The position numbers were made by a program, and so were the translations under genes. Under the pieces are notes generated by a model. That model did not search any database. It was not told the DNA's origin and saw only the letters and a program-made list of their open reading frames with translations. A DNA stretch of 64,000 bases from NCBI GenBank assembly GCA_037974665.1, contig CM075775.1, positions 40,636,152 through 40,700,151 on the forward strand, in the 5' to 3' direction. This stretch comes from Ehretia macrophylla. Its lineage: Eukaryota; Streptophyta; Magnoliopsida; Boraginales; Ehretiaceae. Below, piece by piece: positions 60,581-64,000 of this stretch. How positions within the stretch are numbered: the first letter of the stretch is position 1; each line of letters opens with the position of its first letter.

Positions 60581-62454
60581 TGTGAGACCCAACCTCGATT
60601 TTCTTGCGATACCTCGTTTCGTGTGCCCTAACCTAGATTTGTGTGCCTTGACCTAGGTTTAAGAATTGTGTTTCGTTTTGTGTGCCTTGCACTGAATTAC
60701 GTGCATTCATTAGGGTTATGTACATTTACTTGGGAAACGTGCATTCATCTCGTAGTTCGTGCCTTATCTCGTAGTGCGTGCCTAAAACCTAAGAAAGTGT
60801 GCCCTCACGCTAATCAAGAAAGCATCTTACATGAAGCACTAGATCATTAATTAATCCTACATACTCCACTAACTAATATTAAAATGCTAAGTCAATACAC
60901 TAGAAGACGAAATAGCACCAAAAACTAGACAATCTTATTCTTTATTCTTTTGCATATTCCAAGCACTCAATTAAATAATGCTCAACAAGACAAAAATTCA
61001 GATTTGAACACATGCTTGGCCGACCACATGGAGCCTTTGTGCATGCATTTCAATTTCAAATCTAAACCTAGACATTCTATGAAAACTATGACACAAAGCA
61101 ATAAAAAAACATGGCTCAAAAAGACCCTCCCTAATGCACCAAATCTCGACCCATTCCCTTGACCATGCTAGGATGATTCAAATTATGCTCCTTGAAGACA
61201 CAATTCTGAATTTTGCAAGGCCCTAGGTCGACACAAGCATCATATTCTTCAATGCTTTTCATTTTTCTTTCATTCTTTCTTTCTTTCTCACATTTTCTCT
61301 CACTCTCTCATTCCTTCTCTCTCTCTCTCGGCCCTAGCTGAAATTATAGACTCCATAGCTAAGTTCTTCATCCTAAGGCTCTTCAAGACCTCTAAGCTAC
61401 TTAGGAGCTCGACCAAGCAAAGCTAGGAGCAAAGAAACGCACATGCAAGCTCAAAGCACATTCATTTCGGTTTAGGTAAGTTGTTAGCTTCCATTTCTTT
61501 TTCTTCTTGTTCTAACCACATGCACCTACTAAGAACATGGTAATTTAGCTAGGAAATTAGAGAAATCTCAAGTTGTCTCTCGGCTAAGCAAGGAGAAGAG
61601 TCGACATTGTGCTTCATCAAGAGTTGTGCATCTTCTTTGTTTTCTTGCTAAGGTGAGGGCTAAAATTTCTTGAAAAGCCTTTAAAAACCACATGCATGCC
61701 TTTGAATGTCTATTTTTACCTCTGTACTTGTGATATATGTGTGTACATGAACTTTTGTAAGCATGCATGGCAAGATATTTGGCTAGAATGTGGAGATAGG
61801 TGAAATCGCGTATTTGGCAACTTTCTATTCTATTGAAATGAAGTGATTTTGACCGGGTAAATTATGTTAAAAATGTGTGAAAATTGGTAGGTGACTAGTT
61901 TTGCCAGTTCTGAGAATTTTTAGTAGAAATAGGCCAAAGCTAATTTTGACTCTAAGGTATCCTAAATGGAAAAATACCAAAATGTGTCCAAATCTGGAAA
62001 ATCTGGGAAAATGAAGCAGGTTTTGGCAGATTCACTATCCTTGTAGAACGAAACACTTTTGACTTAGTAAATGATATCCAAAATGCATGAAATTTGGTGT
62101 ACTGCTAGATTTTTCAGTTCTGGACATTTTGTCAGAAATGGACTAAGGCTAAATCTGACCCTAAGGCCCACAAAAATGACAAGTATTGAAATGTGTGCAA
62201 ATCTGGACAGTTTTGCGTAGTCTCACGGTTTTGGCTATAACTCTTGAACCCGAACTCCAAATGATGCGAGGTTTGTTTCTGAATTTAGTCCACTCCTTAA
62301 GATTTAATTTGACATTTTGTTCACTGGAATTGGAGATTGTTTGCTTGTCTCAATGATTGTGAGAAAACAGACCATTGCAGTGAGGTTTTCATATAGTGAT
62401 ATGCTTAGAAAAATTATTGTAGCTTCTCTTGTTGTATTAAATGCTTGGGATTGT
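60581..62454 (+). repeat. A4 3' LTR, left part, interrupted by A5
   Basis: It aligns with family-A LTR positions 1 to about 1870, including the CGTGC array with two copies of the 22-bp unit, the CATGCATG pair and the 210-bp duplication. At TGGGATTGT it meets the TGTGAGG start of A5. Confidence 0.88.
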
Positions 62455-64000
62455 TGTGAGGCCCGACCTCGATTTGCGTGTGATACCTCATTTTGTGTGC
62501 CCTAATCTAGATTTGCTTGCCTTGACCTAGGTTTAAGAATTGTGTTTCGTTTTGTGTGCCTTGCATTGAATTACATGCATTCATTTAGGGTTGCGTGCAT
62601 TTACTTGAGAAACGTGCATTCGTCTCGTAGTTCGTGTCTTACCTCGTAGTGCATGTCCAAAACTTAGGAAAGCGTGCCCTCACGCTAATCAAGAAAGCAT
62701 CTTACACGAAGCACTAGGTCATTAATTAATCCTACAAATCCCACTAACTAATATTAAAATGCTAAGTTAATACACTAGAAGACGAAATTGCACCAAAAGC
62801 TAGACATTTTTATTCTTTATTCTTTATTCTTTTGCATATTCCAAGCACTCAATTAAATAATGCTCAAACAAGACAAAAATTCAGAATTTTACAATGCCTT
62901 AGCCGACCACTTTCTTGCATTTGTGCTTGCCTTGCATGATTCAAAATAAAATCTAAACATTTTATGACAAGTTTATGAAACAAGCATAAAAAAAATTGGC
63001 TCAAAACTCTACCCAAAGCTCCACCATTCTCGACACACTCCATGCCCATGCTAGGATGATTCAAACATGCTTCTTGAAGACACAAAATTCTGATTTTTCA
63101 AGGCCCTAGGCTGACACAAGCATCAACACATCAAAGCTGTCATTCTTTCTTTTATTTTCTCTCTTTCTCTCATTCTTCCTCTCAATTCTTCTCTCTTTCT
63201 CAGCCCTAGCTGAAGTTCTACTCTCCATAGCTTAAGTTCATCACTCAATGGTTCATCAAGCCATGCAAGCTACTAGGAACTCGACCAAGCAAAGCTAGAA
63301 TGCAAAATACACACATGCTAGCTCATTGAACCTTCATTTCGGCTTAGGTGAGTTGTTAGCTTCCATTTCATTTTCTTCTTGTTCTAACCATATGCACCTA
63401 CTAAGAACTTGGTTACTAAGCTAGAAAATTAGAGCAAATCAAGTGGTCTCTCGACTAAGCAAGGAAAAAGGTCGACATTGTGCTTCATCAAGAGTTTGTG
63501 CATCTTCTTTGTTGTCTTGCTAAGGTGACGGCTAAAACTTCTTGAAAAGCTTTCAAAAACCACATGCATGCCTTTAAATGTCTATCTTTAACTCTGTACT
63601 TGTGATATATGTGTGTACATGAGCTTTGGTAAACATGCATGGCAAGATATTTGGCTAGAATGTGAAGATAGGTGAAATCGCGTATTTGGCAACTTTCTGT
63701 TCTGTTGGAACGAAATGATTTTGACCAGGTAAATGATGTTGAAAATGCGTGAAAATTGGTAGGTGACTATTTTTTCCAGTTCTGAGCATTTTTTGTAGAA
63801 ATAGGCGAAAGCTGATTTTGACTCTAAGATCCTAAAAATGACAAAATATAAAAATGTGTCCAAATCTGGAAAATCTGGAAAAATGAAGCAGGTTTTGGCA
63901 GATTCACTGTTCTTGTAGAACGAACCAGTTTTGACTTAGTAAATGATATCCAAAATGCAAGAAATTTGGTATGCTGCTATATTTTTCATTTCTGGACATT
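62455..64000 (+). mobile_element. A5: family-A LTR nested in A4 3' LTR (continues beyond window)
   Basis: A fresh LTR start (TGTGAGGCCCGACC) lies inside the A4 3' LTR, and the window ends about 1546 bases into it. It includes the CGTGC array, pyrimidine tract, CATGCATG pair and the start of the 210-bp duplication. It is not possible to say whether it is a full element or a solo LTR. Confidence 0.87.

Larger units (their letters stand above)
57141..62454 (+). mobile_element. A4: family-A retrotransposon, incomplete fossil, inserted in the satellite
   Basis: A4 starts with TGTGAGGCCC directly after TCGGCTGC of a satellite monomer, the same monomer position as A3. It has the left part of a 5' LTR (57141-57983), a pol remnant (57984-60540), a polypurine tract and a 3' LTR from 60581, which is entered at 62455 by A5. 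Its right end lies outside the window. It is broken, with about ten breaks. Its LTR portions differ by a few percent, mostly transitions. Confidence 0.85.

Noticed and set aside
1-64000. Host protein-coding gene, tRNA or rRNA
   Set aside because: All positions are accounted for by the two retrotransposon families or the satellite; no other homology was recognised.

Overview
This window looks like repeat-only nuclear heterochromatin from a seed plant. I find no host gene, rRNA, tRNA or CRISPR array. Every stretch belongs either to a long-LTR Ty3/gypsy retrotransposon or to a satellite array with monomers of about 340 bp. The plant assignment rests on two things: a primer-binding site matching plant initiator tRNA-Met (TGGTATCAGAGC), and a pol order of PR-RT-RNaseH-IN with a degenerate chromodomain-like C-terminus, as in the Tekay/Del chromovirus lineage. 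The species cannot be named from the sequence.

Two retrotransposon families are present. Family A has LTRs of about 3.57 kb (TGTGAGGCCC...GGGCGTGACA) and family B has LTRs of about 2.28 kb (TGTAATACCC...GGCGTGACA). Layout from left to right: A1 (1-16203, + strand, 5' end outside the window) is split by B1 (3087-12563, - strand, both LTRs, 5-bp target duplication CGGCT). A2 (from 16204, + strand) sits inside the integrase region of A1 and runs to about 28104. There it abuts B2 (about 28105-35451, + strand). Satellite block 1 follows (35452-40608), then A3, a solo family-A LTR on the - strand (40609-44198, target duplication GCTGC). Satellite block 2 (44199-57140) comes next, then A4 (57141-62454, + strand, incomplete), whose 3' LTR is entered by A5 (62455 to the window end).

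All coding parts are fossils with several breaks each. B1 is the most complete element. LTR pairs differ by only a few percent by eye, which would mean insertions on the order of one to a few million years ago at commonly used plant rates. Nesting order agrees with this: A1 is older than B1 and A2, and the satellite is older than A3 and A4.

The most interesting signals are not genes. First, the LTRs of both families share a module made of a short hairpin whose arms differ in sequence but still pair, a splice-acceptor-like site, and a short acidic open frame. Second, A3 and A4 entered the satellite monomer at the same 5-bp site in opposite orientations. Third, the satellite shows higher-order organisation, with an offset of about 2.72 kb (8 monomers) in block 2 and mixed offsets in block 1. 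Fourth, family-A LTRs carry a CGTGC-word array ending in a palindrome, a CATGCATG pair at fixed 71-bp spacing, and an internal duplication of about 210 bp.
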